Notes: generated by a model not told the origin, from the sequence alone. 64,000 nucleotides of DNA from Aquipuribacter nitratireducens (GCF_037860835.1 NZ_JBBEOG010000002.1:434001-498000); one strand, 5' to 3'. Counted from the first letter of the stretch, positions 37,747-47,413 are shown. Made by a program: numbers and translations.

Positions 37747-37759
37747 GTCAGTAACTGAC
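37747..37759. promoter_or_regulatory. GTCAGT-A-ACTGAC palindrome
   Basis: A perfect 6-bp-arm palindrome lies 19 bases upstream of the small membrane protein start, next to its -10-like motif. It is AT-richer than its surroundings. It resembles an operator, but the regulator is unknown. The remaining gap to the sulfatase (37760-37883) shows no other structure. Confidence 0.4.
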
Positions 37760-37883
37760 GCAAGGTTTCCGGCCGCACGCCGCAGGGTGCTCACCCGGGC
37801 CGGGTGAGGCGTGGCGTCGACGGCCCGGCCTAGCGTCCGTCGCGGGCGCCGGAGCCGGCGGTCCGGGGCGGAAGGAGACGCGC

Positions 37884-39374
37884 ATGCCCGGTGGTCGACC
37901 GAACATCCTCGTCCTGTGGGGCGACGACATCGGGATCACGAACCTCAGCTGCTACTCCGACGGGCTCATGGGGTACCGCACCCCGAACATCGACCGCATC
38001 GCCGAGGAGGGGGCGCGCTTCACCGACTACTACGGGGAGCAGTCGTGCACCGCCGGGCGGGCCGCGTTCATCACAGGGCAGAACCCGTACCGCACCGGAC
38101 TGACGAAGGTCGGGATGCCCGGCGCGGACATCGGGATCCGGGCGGAGGACCCGACCATCGCGACGGCGCTCAAGGAGCAGGGGTACGCGACCGGGCAGTT
38201 CGGCAAGAACCACTTCGGGGACCGCGACGAGTTCCTGCCCACCGCCCACGGCTTCGACGAGTTCTTCGGCAACCTCTACCACCTCAACGCCGAGGAGGAG
38301 CCGGAGGACCCCGACTACCCCGACCCCGAGCACTTCCCCGGCTTCCGGGAGCGCTTCGGCCCCCGCGGGGTCCTCCACAGCTGGGCCGACGGCAGGATCG
38401 AGGACACCGGGCCGCTCACGAGGAAGCGGATGGAGACGATCGACGAGGAGGTCGTACCGCACGCACAGCGGTTCATCCGCGACGCGCACGAGGCCGGCAC
38501 GCCGTTCTTCCTGTGGTTCAACACGACCGGCATGCACTTCCGCACCCACATCAAGGACTCCATCCGCGGGCAGGCGGGCCGGTGGCAGTCGGAGTACCAC
38601 GACGCGATGGTCGAGCACGACAGACGCATCGGGGAGATGCTCGGCGTGCTCGACGAGCTGGGGATCGCCGAGGACACGATCGTCCTCTACAGCACCGACA
38701 ACGGCCCCCACATGAACACGTGGCCGGACGCGGCGATGACGCCGTTCCGCAACGAGAAGAACTCGTGCTGGGAGGGGGCCTTCCGCGTGCCGTCGCTGGT
38801 CCGCTGGCCCGGGACGGTCGAGCCCGGGACCGTCCTCACCGACATCGTGAGCCACGCCGACTGGTTCCCCACGCTGCTGAGGGCGGCCGGTGCGCCGGGG
38901 ATCGTGGAGGACCTCAAGCAGGGCCACAGTCTCGCGGGGCGGGACTACCGGGTGCACCTCGACGGCAACGACCAGACCGACTACCTGTCCGGGGAGTCGC
39001 CGACGAGCGCGCGGGACTCCTTCTTCTACGTCTCCGACGACGGGGATCTCATGGCGATGCGGTTCGACAACTGGAAGATGGTCTTCCTGGAGCAGCGCGC
39101 CACCGGGACGCTGCAGGTGTGGGCGGAGCCCTTCACCGAGCTGCGCGTGCCGAAGGTCTTCAACCTGCGCACCGACCCGTTCGAGCGTGCCGACGTCACG
39201 TCGAACACGTACTACGACTGGGTCCTGAGCCACGCCTTCCTCGTGGTGCCGGCGCAGGCCTTCGTCATGCGGCTCGCGAGCACGTTGCAGGAGTTCCCGC
39301 CCCGGCAGGAGTCGTCGAGCTTCACGGTCGGGAAGATGCTCGCGAAGCTCCAGGCGGGCCTGCCCAGCTCGTGA
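37884..39374 (+). CDS. Type I sulfatase (formylglycine-dependent arylsulfatase)
   Basis: This 496-residue protein hydrolyses sulfate esters. The N-terminus NILVLWGDDIG supplies the metal-binding Asp pair. The modification motif is CTAGR with C55, which must be oxidised to formylglycine. Later metal ligands lie in VLYSTDNGPHMNTWPD. There is no signal peptide, so it should act in the cytoplasm or leave by an unusual route. Its activating enzyme is encoded 7 bases downstream. The segment YHDAMVEHDRRIGEMLGVLDEL is typical of the family. The natural substrate is unknown. Confidence 0.92.
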   Translation: MPGGRPNILVLWGDDIGITNLSCYSDGLMGYRTPNIDRIAEEGARFTDYYGEQSCTAGRAAFITGQNPYRTGLTKVGMPGADIGIRAEDPTIATALKEQGYATGQFGKNHFGDRDEFLPTAHGFDEFFGNLYHLNAEEEPEDPDYPDPEHFPGFRERFGPRGVLHSWADGRIEDTGPLTRKRMETIDEEVVPHAQRFIRDAHEAGTPFFLWFNTTGMHFRTHIKDSIRGQAGRWQSEYHDAMVEHDRRIGEMLGVLDELGIAEDTIVLYSTDNGPHMNTWPDAAMTPFRNEKNSCWEGAFRVPSLVRWPGTVEPGTVLTDIVSHADWFPTLLRAAGAPGIVEDLKQGHSLAGRDYRVHLDGNDQTDYLSGESPTSARDSFFYVSDDGDLMAMRFDNWKMVFLEQRATGTLQVWAEPFTELRVPKVFNLRTDPFERADVTSNTYYDWVLSHAFLVVPAQAFVMRLASTLQEFPPRQESSSFTVGKMLAKLQAGLPSS

Positions 39375-39381
39375 CACCCTC

Positions 39382-40347
39382 GTGACCGTGGTGGACTCCC
39401 CGGCCCTCGTCCGGGTGGCCGGTGGCGAGTTCCTCATGGGCTCGGACCGGCACTACCCGGAGGAGGGGCCGGCGCACCCGGTCCGGGTGGGCGACCTCGA
39501 GGTGTCCGCCACGACCGTCACCAACCGGCAGTACCAGGCCTTCGTCGAGGCCACCGGCTACGTCACCGTCGCCGAGCGACCGCTCGACCCGGCGGACTAC
39601 CCCGGTGCGCCGGCGGAGAACCTCGTGCCGGGATCGCTCGTCTTCACCATGACGCCCGGACCGGTCGACCTCCGGCACCTCAGCCAGTGGTGGACGTGGA
39701 CGCCGGGGGCGTGCTGGCACCGTCCCGAGGGCCCTGGCAGCGACCTCACCGGACGGGAGGAGCACCCGGTCGTCCACGTCGCCTTCGAGGACGCCGCCGC
39801 GTACGCGTCGTGGGCCGGGCAGGACCTGCCGAGCGAGGCGGAGTGGGAGCACGCGGCCCGGGGCGGCCTCGACGGCGCCGACTTCGTGTGGGGGGACGAG
39901 GCGGTGCCCGGCGGGCGCTACCTCGCGAACTTCTGGCAGGGCGGCTTCCCCTGGCGCAACGACCGGGCCGACGGCTTCGCGGGCACCGCCCCGGTCGGCT
40001 CGTTCCCGCCCAACGGCTACGGCCTGTTCGACATGGCGGGGAACGTCTGGGAGTGGACGACGGACTACTACGCGGCCCGGCACCCCGACCCCGCCGGCTC
40101 GGCGTGCTGCGTCCCCACCGACCCCCGCGGCCCCTCCGTCACCGACAGCCTCGACCCCGCGCAGCCGCAGTTCGCGGTCCCCCGCCGGGTCATCAAGGGC
40201 GGCTCGTTCCTGTGCGCCGACGAGTACTGCCTGCGCTACCGGCCCGCGGCGCGGCGGCCCCAGATGGTCGACACCGGCATGAGCCACATCGGGTTCCGCA
40301 CCGTCCGCAGGCCGGTCCCGGTGGGCGACGGGCGCGGGGGCGGATGA
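39382..40347 (+). CDS. Formylglycine-generating enzyme (SUMF1/FGE family)
   Basis: FGE oxidises the CxAxR cysteine of sulfatases to formylglycine, using copper and oxygen. The 321-residue protein begins with the family's VAGGEFLMGSD and has NEYGLFDMAGNVWEW-like NGYGLFDMAGNVWEW. It carries the two copper cysteines C278 and C283 in GGSFLCADEYCLRYR, the five-residue spacing of proven FGEs. It also has ARRPQMVDTGMSHIGFR near the end. The GTG follows the sulfatase stop by 7 bases, so substrate and modifier are coexpressed. This is a true FGE rather than a generic SUMF domain. Confidence 0.93.
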   Translation: MTVVDSPALVRVAGGEFLMGSDRHYPEEGPAHPVRVGDLEVSATTVTNRQYQAFVEATGYVTVAERPLDPADYPGAPAENLVPGSLVFTMTPGPVDLRHLSQWWTWTPGACWHRPEGPGSDLTGREEHPVVHVAFEDAAAYASWAGQDLPSEAEWEHAARGGLDGADFVWGDEAVPGGRYLANFWQGGFPWRNDRADGFAGTAPVGSFPPNGYGLFDMAGNVWEWTTDYYAARHPDPAGSACCVPTDPRGPSVTDSLDPAQPQFAVPRRVIKGGSFLCADEYCLRYRPAARRPQMVDTGMSHIGFRTVRRPVPVGDGRGGG

Positions 40348-41261
40348 GCGCCCGGCCCCTGCCGTCGTGGCGGGACGGGCCCGCCCGGGCGAGCCTGCTC
40401 GGCTTCCTCGCCGACAGTGCCCGGATCGCGCCCGAGGACAGGCTGGCCGTGCTCGACGTCGACGGCACGCTGTGGTGCGAGAAGCCCCGGTACGTCCAGC
40501 TGGACTTCCTCCTCGACCAGCTCACCGCCGAGGTCGCGCGCCGCCCGGATCTCCGCGAGCGGGCGGAGCTCCGGGCCGTGATCGAGGGCGACGACGCGGC
40601 GGTTGCGTCCTTCGGGCTGCCGCGGGTCGCCGCCGCGCTCGTCGAGCTCTTCGAGGGGCAGTCGCCGGGGCAGTTCAGCGAGCGCGTCCGCCGGTTCGTC
40701 CGCGAGCGGACGCAGCCCGAGCTCGGCGTCCCCTACCGCGGGCTCCGCTACCGCCCGATGCTTGAGCTCCTCGACGCGCTGCGCGCCGCCGGCTTCGACG
40801 TCGCGCTCGTCACCGGTGGCGGGGCGGAGTTCGTGCGGGCGGTCGCGCTCGACTTCTTCGGAGTGCCCCCGCAGTCGGTGGTCGGCACGCAGATCGCGTA
40901 CCGGGTCGTGCGGGACGGGGCCGGTCGTCCGGCCCTGCTCCGGACGTCCGACGTCGACCTCAGCGGCGTGAACGAGGGGCCCGCCAAGGTCGCGAACATC
41001 CAGCGCGTGCTCGGGCGGGCACCGGTGTTCGCGGCGGGCAACTCCCCGGGCGACGTCGACATGCTCCAGTGGGCGGGAGCCTCGGGCGGGCCGTCGCTGT
41101 CGCTGCTCGTCGAGCACGACGACCCGGAGCGCGAGGTGGCGTACGAGTCGGTCGCCGGGTCCTTCGACGCCGCCGAGCCCGTCGCGGTGACCGCGCAGCG
41201 GTGGGGGTGGACGACCGCGAGCGTCGCCCGGGACTGGGAGACGGTCCTCGTCGGCGCGTGA
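40344..41261 (+). CDS. HAD-superfamily phosphatase (phosphoserine phosphatase-like)
   Basis: This 305-residue HAD protein has motif I LAVLDVDGTLW with nucleophile D38 and acid D40. Motif II is VALVTGGG, and motif IV is FAAGNSPGDVDMLQWA. The four-helix cap lies between motifs I and II. It overlaps the FGE gene by ATGA, completing a three-gene cassette. It may dephosphorylate the product or precursor of the sulfatase substrate, such as a sugar or amino alcohol that bears both groups. That link is inference from position. It converges with the dehydrogenase gene with a 9-base gap. Confidence 0.85.
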   Translation: MSARPLPSWRDGPARASLLGFLADSARIAPEDRLAVLDVDGTLWCEKPRYVQLDFLLDQLTAEVARRPDLRERAELRAVIEGDDAAVASFGLPRVAAALVELFEGQSPGQFSERVRRFVRERTQPELGVPYRGLRYRPMLELLDALRAAGFDVALVTGGGAEFVRAVALDFFGVPPQSVVGTQIAYRVVRDGAGRPALLRTSDVDLSGVNEGPAKVANIQRVLGRAPVFAAGNSPGDVDMLQWAGASGGPSLSLLVEHDDPEREVAYESVAGSFDAAEPVAVTAQRWGWTTASVARDWETVLVGA

Positions 41262-41270
41262 CGCTCGGGT

Positions 41271-42539
41271 TCAGCCGAGCGGCACCCGGAGGATCCGGTC
41301 GTCGCCCTCGCGCGGATCGCCCCGGAAGGTGTTGCTCGTGAGCACCCACAGGCTCTTCCCGTCGGGCGCGAGCTCGACGTGCCGCAGCCGGCCGTAGCCG
41401 TCGAGGAACACCTCCGGCTCGCCCGCCACCTCGCCGTCCCGGACCGGGACCCGCCACAGCCGCTGGCCCCGCAGGGCCGCGAGGTAGACCGCGTCGTCGG
41501 TCACGGCGATCCCGCTCGGCGAGGCCTCGTCCGTTCCCCACGTCGCGACCGGGTCCGTGAAGCGCTCGCCCCCGCCGGTGCCCTCGACCTGCGGCCAGCC
41601 GTAGTCGTTGCCCGGCGCGATGGCGTTGAGCTCGTCGGTGCGGTTCTGGCCGAACTCGCTCGCCCACATGGTCCCGTCGGCTGCGGACCACCCGAGCCCC
41701 TGGACGTTGCGGTGCCCGCTGCTCCACACCGGCGAGGTCGGGTCGGGGTTGCCGGGCGCGGGCTCGCCGTCGGTGGTGACGCGGAGGATCTTCCCGGCGA
41801 GGGACCCCGGCTCCTGCGACGCCGCCTCGTCCCGCGCGTCCCCGGTCGCGACGTAGAGGTGGCCGTCGGGGCCGAGGTCGATGCGACCGCCGTTGTGGAC
41901 CTCGGAGCGGGGGATGCCGTCGAGGACGGTCGAGGGGTCGGTGAGGGCGAGGGCGTCACGGTCGAAGTCGTAGCGGACGACCCGGTTCTCCTCCGGCGCC
42001 GAGAGGTAGACGTAGACGTGCTCGGCGCCGACGTCGGTCGTGATCCCGAGCAGGCCGCCCTCGCCGCCGGGCGCGACGCCGGACACGCGCCCGTCCTCGC
42101 CCTCGGCGGCCACGGGCTGCAGCTGCCCGTCCGGCGTGACGTGCACGACGCGCTGCTGGTCCCGCAGGGTGACGAGCGCCGTGCCGTCGGGGAGGAAGGC
42201 GAGGTCCCACGGCACGTCGAGGCCCGTCACGACGTCCTGTGCCGCGGATGCGTCCGGCGCTCCGGTGGCGGTCGCGTCGGTGAAGGTGCTCGTCGGGTCC
42301 GGCGCTTCCGACGCGGTGCCCGTGGGCGCGGCCGCGGCGGTGGACGGCGCCGTCGCGGCGACGGAGGGTGGGGAGGGCGGGTCGGCCGTCGCGGTCGCCG
42401 GTGCCGACCCTGCGGCGCTCCCGGTCGCCGGTGCGGCGGCCTCCTCGCCGCCGCACGCGGCGAGGAGCAGGGCCGTCGCGGTCGTCGCGGTCAGCGCCTG
42501 CAGCGAGGCCCTCGTGGCGCGTCCCCCGGTGCGTCGCAT
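41271..42539 (-). CDS. Lipoprotein PQQ-dependent sugar dehydrogenase (GDH-B/sorbosone type)
   Basis: This protein of about 422 residues has a lipoprotein signal: [11 protein letters not shown], a hydrophobic run, and the lipobox LLAAC near residue 30. An Ala/Pro/Thr/Ser-rich linker of about 70 residues follows. The six-bladed propeller starts at [17 protein letters not shown] and contains GGEGGLLGI and [22 protein letters not shown], hallmarks of soluble-type glucose/sorbosone dehydrogenases. It would sit outside the membrane and oxidise sugars with PQQ. CACCAT lies 7 bases before the ATG at 42539, and an ATG at 42548 is the alternative start. No PQQ synthesis genes are in the window. Confidence 0.87.
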   Translation of the reverse strand: MRRTGGRATRASLQALTATTATALLLAACGGEEAAAPATGSAAGSAPATATADPPSPPSVAATAPSTAAAAPTGTASEAPDPTSTFTDATATGAPDASAAQDVVTGLDVPWDLAFLPDGTALVTLRDQQRVVHVTPDGQLQPVAAEGEDGRVSGVAPGGEGGLLGITTDVGAEHVYVYLSAPEENRVVRYDFDRDALALTDPSTVLDGIPRSEVHNGGRIDLGPDGHLYVATGDARDEAASQEPGSLAGKILRVTTDGEPAPGNPDPTSPVWSSGHRNVQGLGWSAADGTMWASEFGQNRTDELNAIAPGNDYGWPQVEGTGGGERFTDPVATWGTDEASPSGIAVTDDAVYLAALRGQRLWRVPVRDGEVAGEPEVFLDGYGRLRHVELAPDGKSLWVLTSNTFRGDPREGDDRILRVPLG

Positions 42540-42646
42540 GCCGTCCATGGTGCGCAGCCGTGGTGCCCGCCCGCACGACGGGCCCCGACCGGTGCGGTCG
42601 GGGCCCACGAGGAGTCCACCTGCCGACCGGCCCGAGGCGGCCGTCC

Positions 42647-42652
42647 TACGCT
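42647..42652 (+). promoter_or_regulatory. -10-like hexamer, leaderless start of ilvD
   Basis: TACGCT lies 6 bases before the ATG at 42659, with no Shine-Dalgarno sequence. The 119-base divergent gap to the dehydrogenase holds no other clear element. Confidence 0.5.
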
Positions 42653-42658
42653 GTCGGC

Positions 42659-44359
42659 ATGTCGGAGCAGCCGGTCGACCGCCGCCCCCGTTCCCGCGAC
42701 GTCACCGACGGGCTCGAGCGCACCGCCGCGCGCGGCATGCTTCGCGCGGTCGGGATGACCGACGACGACTTCGACAAGCCGCAGATCGGGATCGCGAGCA
42801 GCTGGAACGAGATCACGCCCTGCAACCTCAGCCTGCAGCGGCTCGCGCAGTCGGCGAAGGACGGCGTCCACGCCGCCGGCGGCTTCCCCATGGAGTTCGG
42901 CACGATCAGCGTCTCCGACGGCATCTCCATGGGCCACGTCGGCATGCACTACAGCCTCGTGAGCCGCGAGGTCATCGCCGACAGCGTCGAGACCGTCATG
43001 CAGGCCGAGCGCCTCGACGGCGCGGTGCTCCTCGCCGGCTGCGACAAGTCCCTGCCCGGCATGATGATGGCCGCGGCCCGCCTCGACGTCGCCGCCGCCT
43101 TCGTCTACGCCGGCAGCATCCTGCCCGGCACCGCGAAGCTGTCGGACGGCAGCGAGCGCGAGGTGACGATCATCGACGCGTTCGAGGCCGTGGGCGCGTG
43201 CGCGCGCGGGCTCATGAGCCGCGAGGACGTCGACGCGATCGAGCGCGCGATCTGCCCCGGCGAGGGCGCGTGCGGCGGCATGTACACCGCGAACACGATG
43301 GCGAGCATCGGCGAGGCGCTCGGCCTGAGCCTGCTCGGCTCCGCGGCCCCGCCGGCCGTCGACCGGCGCCGCGACGGCTTCGCGCGCCGCTCCGGGGAGG
43401 CCGTCGTCGGGATGCTCGAGCGGGGCCACACCGCCCGCGACATCCTCACGCGCGAGGCGTTCGAGAACGCCATCGCCGTGCTCATGGCCTTCGGGGGCAG
43501 CACCAACGCCGTCCTCCACCTCCTCGCCATCGCGAACGAGGCGCAGGTCGAGCTCCACCTCGACGACTTCAGCCGGATCGGGGCGAAGGTGCCCCACATC
43601 GGGGACCTCAAGCCGTTCGGCGCCCACGTCATGACCGACGTCGACCGCATCGGCGGGGTGCCGGTGGTCCTCCAGGCGCTGCTCGACGCCGGCCTGCTCA
43701 ACGGCGACTGCCTGACGGTCAGCGGCCGCACGATGCGCGAGGACCTGCTCGCGCTCAAGGCGCCGAGCCCCGACGGGCGCGTCATCCGGGCGCTCACCGA
43801 ACCCATCCACGCCACCGGCGGCATCACGATCCTCCACGGCAGCCTCGCGCCCGAGGGCGCGGTGGTGAAGAGCGCGGGCTTCGACGAGTCGGTGTTCGAG
43901 GGCACGGCGCGGGTCTTCGACGGCGAGCGCGCGGCGATGGACGCGCTCGAGGACGGCACCATCACCGCTGGCGACGTCGTCGTCATCCGCTACGAGGGGC
44001 CCAAGGGCGGCCCCGGCATGCGGGAGATGCTCGCCATCACCGGCGCCATCAAGGGCGCCGGCCTCGGCAAGGACGTCCTCCTCCTCACCGACGGACGCTT
44101 CTCCGGCGGCACGACCGGGCTGTGCGTCGGTCACGTCGCCCCCGAGGCGGTCGACGGCGGGCCGGTCGCGTTCGTCGAGGACGGTGACCGGATCCGCCTC
44201 GACGTCGCGAACGCCACCCTCGACCTCGTCGTCGACGACGGGACGATGGCGCGCCGGCGCGCCGCGACGACCCCCCGGCCGCCCGCCCCGCCCCGCGGTG
44301 TCCTGTCGAAGTACGTGCGGACCGTGCGGTCGGCGAGCCGCGGCGCCGTCACGACGTGA
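42659..44359 (+). CDS. ilvD: Dihydroxy-acid dehydratase
   Basis: IlvD is the Fe-S dehydratase of valine and isoleucine synthesis. The 566-residue protein has the cluster cysteines in [22 protein letters not shown] and [16 protein letters not shown]. The C-terminal signature [21 protein letters not shown] is intact. It has its own leaderless promoter and is separated from ilvBNC by a GGDEF-EAL gene. The length is normal. The C-terminus [21 protein letters not shown] is typical of actinobacterial enzymes. Confidence 0.96.
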   Translation: MSEQPVDRRPRSRDVTDGLERTAARGMLRAVGMTDDDFDKPQIGIASSWNEITPCNLSLQRLAQSAKDGVHAAGGFPMEFGTISVSDGISMGHVGMHYSLVSREVIADSVETVMQAERLDGAVLLAGCDKSLPGMMMAAARLDVAAAFVYAGSILPGTAKLSDGSEREVTIIDAFEAVGACARGLMSREDVDAIERAICPGEGACGGMYTANTMASIGEALGLSLLGSAAPPAVDRRRDGFARRSGEAVVGMLERGHTARDILTREAFENAIAVLMAFGGSTNAVLHLLAIANEAQVELHLDDFSRIGAKVPHIGDLKPFGAHVMTDVDRIGGVPVVLQALLDAGLLNGDCLTVSGRTMREDLLALKAPSPDGRVIRALTEPIHATGGITILHGSLAPEGAVVKSAGFDESVFEGTARVFDGERAAMDALEDGTITAGDVVVIRYEGPKGGPGMREMLAITGAIKGAGLGKDVLLLTDGRFSGGTTGLCVGHVAPEAVDGGPVAFVEDGDRIRLDVANATLDLVVDDGTMARRRAATTPRPPAPPRGVLSKYVRTVRSASRGAVTT

Positions 44360-44448
44360 GAGCACCGGGGGGTGCGCCGACCACGGGGCCTCCGTCCGGG
44401 CGGACATGACGCGGCGTCGCCGCAAGGGGTGCCCACGGGAGCGTGGGA

Positions 44449-44466
44449 TCGGTCATCATCGACCGA
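44449..44466. promoter_or_regulatory. TCGGTC-N6-GACCGA inverted repeat before the GGDEF-EAL gene
   Basis: Two perfect 6-base arms (44449-44454 and 44461-44466) lie 28 bases before the ATG at 44495. The spacing fits a dimeric regulator, but the protein is unknown. Confidence 0.35.
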
Positions 44467-44494
44467 CCAGGCTCCCCGAGGGACGAGGACGGAC

Positions 44495-47245
44495 ATGCTG
44501 ACCGAGCATGTGTCGCGGCCACGAGCGCTGGCGGTGCTCCGGGTCCTCGTGTGGGCGGTCGCCGCCCCGCTCGTGGGCCTCGGCGTCCTCGCCGTGGGGT
44601 CGCTCGGGCGCTGGAGCAGCCCGGAGTCGGCGCAGCAGGTCCGCACGCTCGTCCTGCTCGGCTGCCTCGCGGTCCTCGCCCTCGCCCTGGGGGTCCGTGC
44701 GGTGCGGGCGGTGGGGCGGGAGCGCCTCGCCTGGCTCGGCGCGGCGCTGCTGGCCCCCGTCGGCGCGGTCGTCGTCGTCGGCGGGGGCAACGGCACGTCC
44801 GGCACGAGCCTCGTGGCCCGCGCCGGCGTCGCCGTCCTCCTCGTCGTGGCCGTCCTCCTGTCACCCGGGGTCCGGCGCAGCCCGGACCGGGCCGTCATGC
44901 TCGTCCTCGAGGGCTGGGCGCTGAGCGCGGGACCGCTGCTCGCGGGACTGCTCCTGTGGACGGCGACCGCGCCCGGCGGTCGGCTGCCGCCCACGGCCGA
45001 GCCCGTCGTCGGGGTGTGGATCCTCCTCGACCTCGTCGTGCTCTCCCTGCTCGTCGGCCTGTGGCGCCGCCAGGAACGGGGGGAGCGCGGCCGGGTCGCC
45101 CCGCTCGTCGCGTCGGTCGCGGCGATGACCGCGGCCGAGGCGGTGACGTGGCGGGGCGGCACCACGGGACCGGCGGACGCGTGGTCGGACTCCCTGTGGG
45201 CGGTCGCCGTCGTGGCCGCGGCGGCCGCCGCCGTCGGGCGCGAGCCGCTGTTCCTCCACCTCGGCCCGGTGCGACGCCGCGCGAGCGACGTCCACGCGGA
45301 CCAGGAGCCGCCGTTGACGCGCCACGAGTCCCGCACCTGGCTGCCCGTCGTCGTCGTCGGTGTCGTCGCGTGCCTCGTCGCGGTCCGCAGCCTCGCGGGA
45401 CTCGGCCCCGAGCCGGTGTTCGTCGCCCTCACCTTCAGCCTCGTCGTCGCGGTCCTGGCGCAGACGGTCATCCTCCTGCGCGAGCAGTCCCGGCTCGCGC
45501 GCCGGCTCCACGAGACGTCCGTCCGCTTCCGCACGATCGTCGACGGCTCGTCCGACGTCGTCGCCGTCTGCGACGCCGCCGGGGTCGTCGTCTTCTCCAG
45601 CCCGGCCGCGCGCGCCGTGCTCGCGATGGAGCCGGGCGAGCTCGAGGGACGCCGCCTCAGCGGTCTCGTGCACCCCGCCGAGCAGGACGAGCTCGACGAC
45701 GCGCTCGTGACCGGCCGCCACGAGCCGGTCGCCCTCGACCGCGTGCGGGTGGGCCGCGCGGGCGGGGGCTGGCGCCACATGGAGGTCCGCATCCACCCGC
45801 ACGACACCCCGGCCGTCCCGGGCGGCCTCACGGTCGTCATGCGGGACGTGTCGGAGCGGGTCCGGCTGCAGCGCGAGCTCGAGCGGCGCGCACGCTACGA
45901 CGCCCTCACGGGGCTGCCCAACCGGTGGTGGTTCTCCCGGGCCCTCGCCGACCGGGTCGCCGCCGGCCTGCCGACGTCGGTCGTGTTCATCGACCTCGAC
46001 GAGTTCAAGGCCGTCAACGACACCGAGGGTCACGCCGTCGGCGACCGCCTCCTCGTCGCCGCGGCGCGTCGGCTCCGCTTCGCCGTCGCCGAGGACGACG
46101 TCGTGGGTCGCCTGTCCGGTGACGAGTTCGCCGTCATGGTGTGCGACGACGACGTCGACCACGTCCGCCGCGTGGCGGACAAGGTCCTGGAGGAGATGGT
46201 CGCCCCCTACGCGGTCGGCACGCGCCGCCTGCGGGTCGCGGCGAGCGTCGGGCTCGCGGTCGCCCAGCCCGGCGGCACGGCCGACGACGTGCTCCGCGAC
46301 GCCGACCTCGCGATGTACGAGGCGAAGCGCGCCGGGGGCCGTCGTGCCGTCACCTCCCACCCCCGGCTGCTCGCGAGCGCGCTCGAACGGACCGAGCTCG
46401 AGCGGCGGGTGCGGGAGGCGGCGGAGAGCCGTGACTTCGAGCTCCACCACCAGCCCGTCGTGTCGCTGTCGGACGGGCGCGTGCTCGGCAGCGAGGCGCT
46501 GCTGCGGTGGCCGGGCTCCGGGGTGGGGCCGGCGGAGTTCGTCCCGTTCCTCGAGCACAGCGGTCTCATCCTCGAGGTGGGGGCGTGGGTCCTCGACACC
46601 GCGCTGCGCCAGGCGGCGGCGTGGGCCGCGCAGGGGGCGCCGCTGTCCGTCGCGGTCAACCTCTCGCCCCGACAGCTCGTCGACACCCAGCTCGTGGAGC
46701 GCGTCCGCAGCGGCCTGGCCGCGCACGGCGTCCCGGCGGACCGGCTCACGCTGGAGGTCACCGAGACGACCCTCCTCCGCGACGTCGACGCCGCCGTCGA
46801 GACGCTCGCGGCACTGCGCGCGACCGGCGTGCACGTCGCGCTCGACGACTTCGGCACCGGCTACTCCTCCCTCGCCCACCTCCACCGGCTGCCGATCGAC
46901 GTGCTGAAGGTCGACCAGGCGTTCGTCCGGGCCGCGACCGTCTCGCCCCGCGACCAGGCCGTCCTCCGCTCGATCGTCGCCCTCGGGCACGAGCTCGGGC
47001 TCACGGTCGTCGCGGAGGGCGTGCAGGAGGTGGCGCACGTGCACCTCCTGCGGGCGCTGGGGTGCGGGCGCGCCCAGGGCTTCCTCCTCGCCCCGCCGGT
47101 ACGGTCCGAGGACGTGCCCCGCGTCGTCGACGTGCCCCCGGTCGGGGCCGGGTCGCCGACCGCCGACGACCTCCGCGCCGACCTCGGCTCCGCCGACATC
47201 CGGACGGCCGTCTCACCCCTCGGGACAGGAGGGGTCGCCACCTGA
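44495..47245 (+). CDS. Membrane PAS-GGDEF-EAL cyclic-di-GMP enzyme
   Basis: This protein of about 916 residues has eight or nine predicted membrane helices in its first 330 residues. A PAS domain follows (RTIVDGSSDVVAVCDAAGVV), then GGDEF and EAL domains. The cyclase motif is SGDEF near residue 541, an active variant. The usual upstream RxxD inhibitory site is absent (AEDD). The phosphodiesterase motif EALLRW lies near 667, with DDFGTGYSSLAHL and KVDQAFV conserved. It could make or degrade c-di-GMP in response to a membrane or PAS signal. GAGGA precedes the ATG. It has no evident link to the flanking ilv genes. Confidence 0.92.
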   Translation: MLTEHVSRPRALAVLRVLVWAVAAPLVGLGVLAVGSLGRWSSPESAQQVRTLVLLGCLAVLALALGVRAVRAVGRERLAWLGAALLAPVGAVVVVGGGNGTSGTSLVARAGVAVLLVVAVLLSPGVRRSPDRAVMLVLEGWALSAGPLLAGLLLWTATAPGGRLPPTAEPVVGVWILLDLVVLSLLVGLWRRQERGERGRVAPLVASVAAMTAAEAVTWRGGTTGPADAWSDSLWAVAVVAAAAAAVGREPLFLHLGPVRRRASDVHADQEPPLTRHESRTWLPVVVVGVVACLVAVRSLAGLGPEPVFVALTFSLVVAVLAQTVILLREQSRLARRLHETSVRFRTIVDGSSDVVAVCDAAGVVVFSSPAARAVLAMEPGELEGRRLSGLVHPAEQDELDDALVTGRHEPVALDRVRVGRAGGGWRHMEVRIHPHDTPAVPGGLTVVMRDVSERVRLQRELERRARYDALTGLPNRWWFSRALADRVAAGLPTSVVFIDLDEFKAVNDTEGHAVGDRLLVAAARRLRFAVAEDDVVGRLSGDEFAVMVCDDDVDHVRRVADKVLEEMVAPYAVGTRRLRVAASVGLAVAQPGGTADDVLRDADLAMYEAKRAGGRRAVTSHPRLLASALERTELERRVREAAESRDFELHHQPVVSLSDGRVLGSEALLRWPGSGVGPAEFVPFLEHSGLILEVGAWVLDTALRQAAAWAAQGAPLSVAVNLSPRQLVDTQLVERVRSGLAAHGVPADRLTLEVTETTLLRDVDAAVETLAALRATGVHVALDDFGTGYSSLAHLHRLPIDVLKVDQAFVRAATVSPRDQAVLRSIVALGHELGLTVVAEGVQEVAHVHLLRALGCGRAQGFLLAPPVRSEDVPRVVDVPPVGAGSPTADDLRADLGSADIRTAVSPLGTGGVAT

Positions 47246-47264
47246 CACCGGCCCGGGTGGGGCG

Positions 47265-47270
47265 TACCGT
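47265..47270 (+). promoter_or_regulatory. -10-like hexamer of the ilvB leader
   Basis: TACCGT lies 7 bases before the GTG of the leader peptide at 47278, so the leader peptide would be read from a leaderless transcript. The element is 20 bases after the stop of the GGDEF-EAL gene. Confidence 0.5.
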
Positions 47271-47277
47271 CGCCCCC

Positions 47278-47349
47278 GTGGCACAGCACGGTGACTCCCG
47301 GGGCCCCAGGGCCGTCGGGGTACTCGTACTCGGCAGGCGCGTCGCCTGA
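47278..47349 (+). CDS. Putative ilvB leader peptide
   Basis: This 23-codon reading frame encodes [20 protein letters not shown] followed by RVA. Its second half is crowded with branched-chain residues: four Val and two Leu within eleven codons. Two of the Val codons are GTA, rare in this GC-rich genome, placed as GTA CTC GTA CTC. It starts 7 bases after TACCGT and ends 133 bases before ilvB. Val/Leu/Ile-rich leader peptides control ilvBNC by attenuation in Corynebacterium and Streptomyces. No protein of its own function is expected. Confidence 0.6.
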   Translation: MAQHGDSRGPRAVGVLVLGRRVA

Positions 47350-47379
47350 CCGAGCTGCAGCCACGGCCCGAGCGACGCG

Positions 47380-47413
47380 CGACCCCTCAGCCCCGACCGG
47401 GGAGGAGGGGTCG
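47380..47413 (+). promoter_or_regulatory. ilvB leader hairpin A (putative attenuator)
   Basis: CGACCCCT (47380-47387) pairs with AGGGGTCG (47406-47413), and CCCC (47391-47394) pairs with GGGG (47399-47402) inside it. CCCCGAC at 47391-47397 can instead pair with GTCGGGG (47314-47320) in the leader peptide sequence, which would disrupt the hairpin when ribosomes clear or stall there. No T tract follows. Confidence 0.5.
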
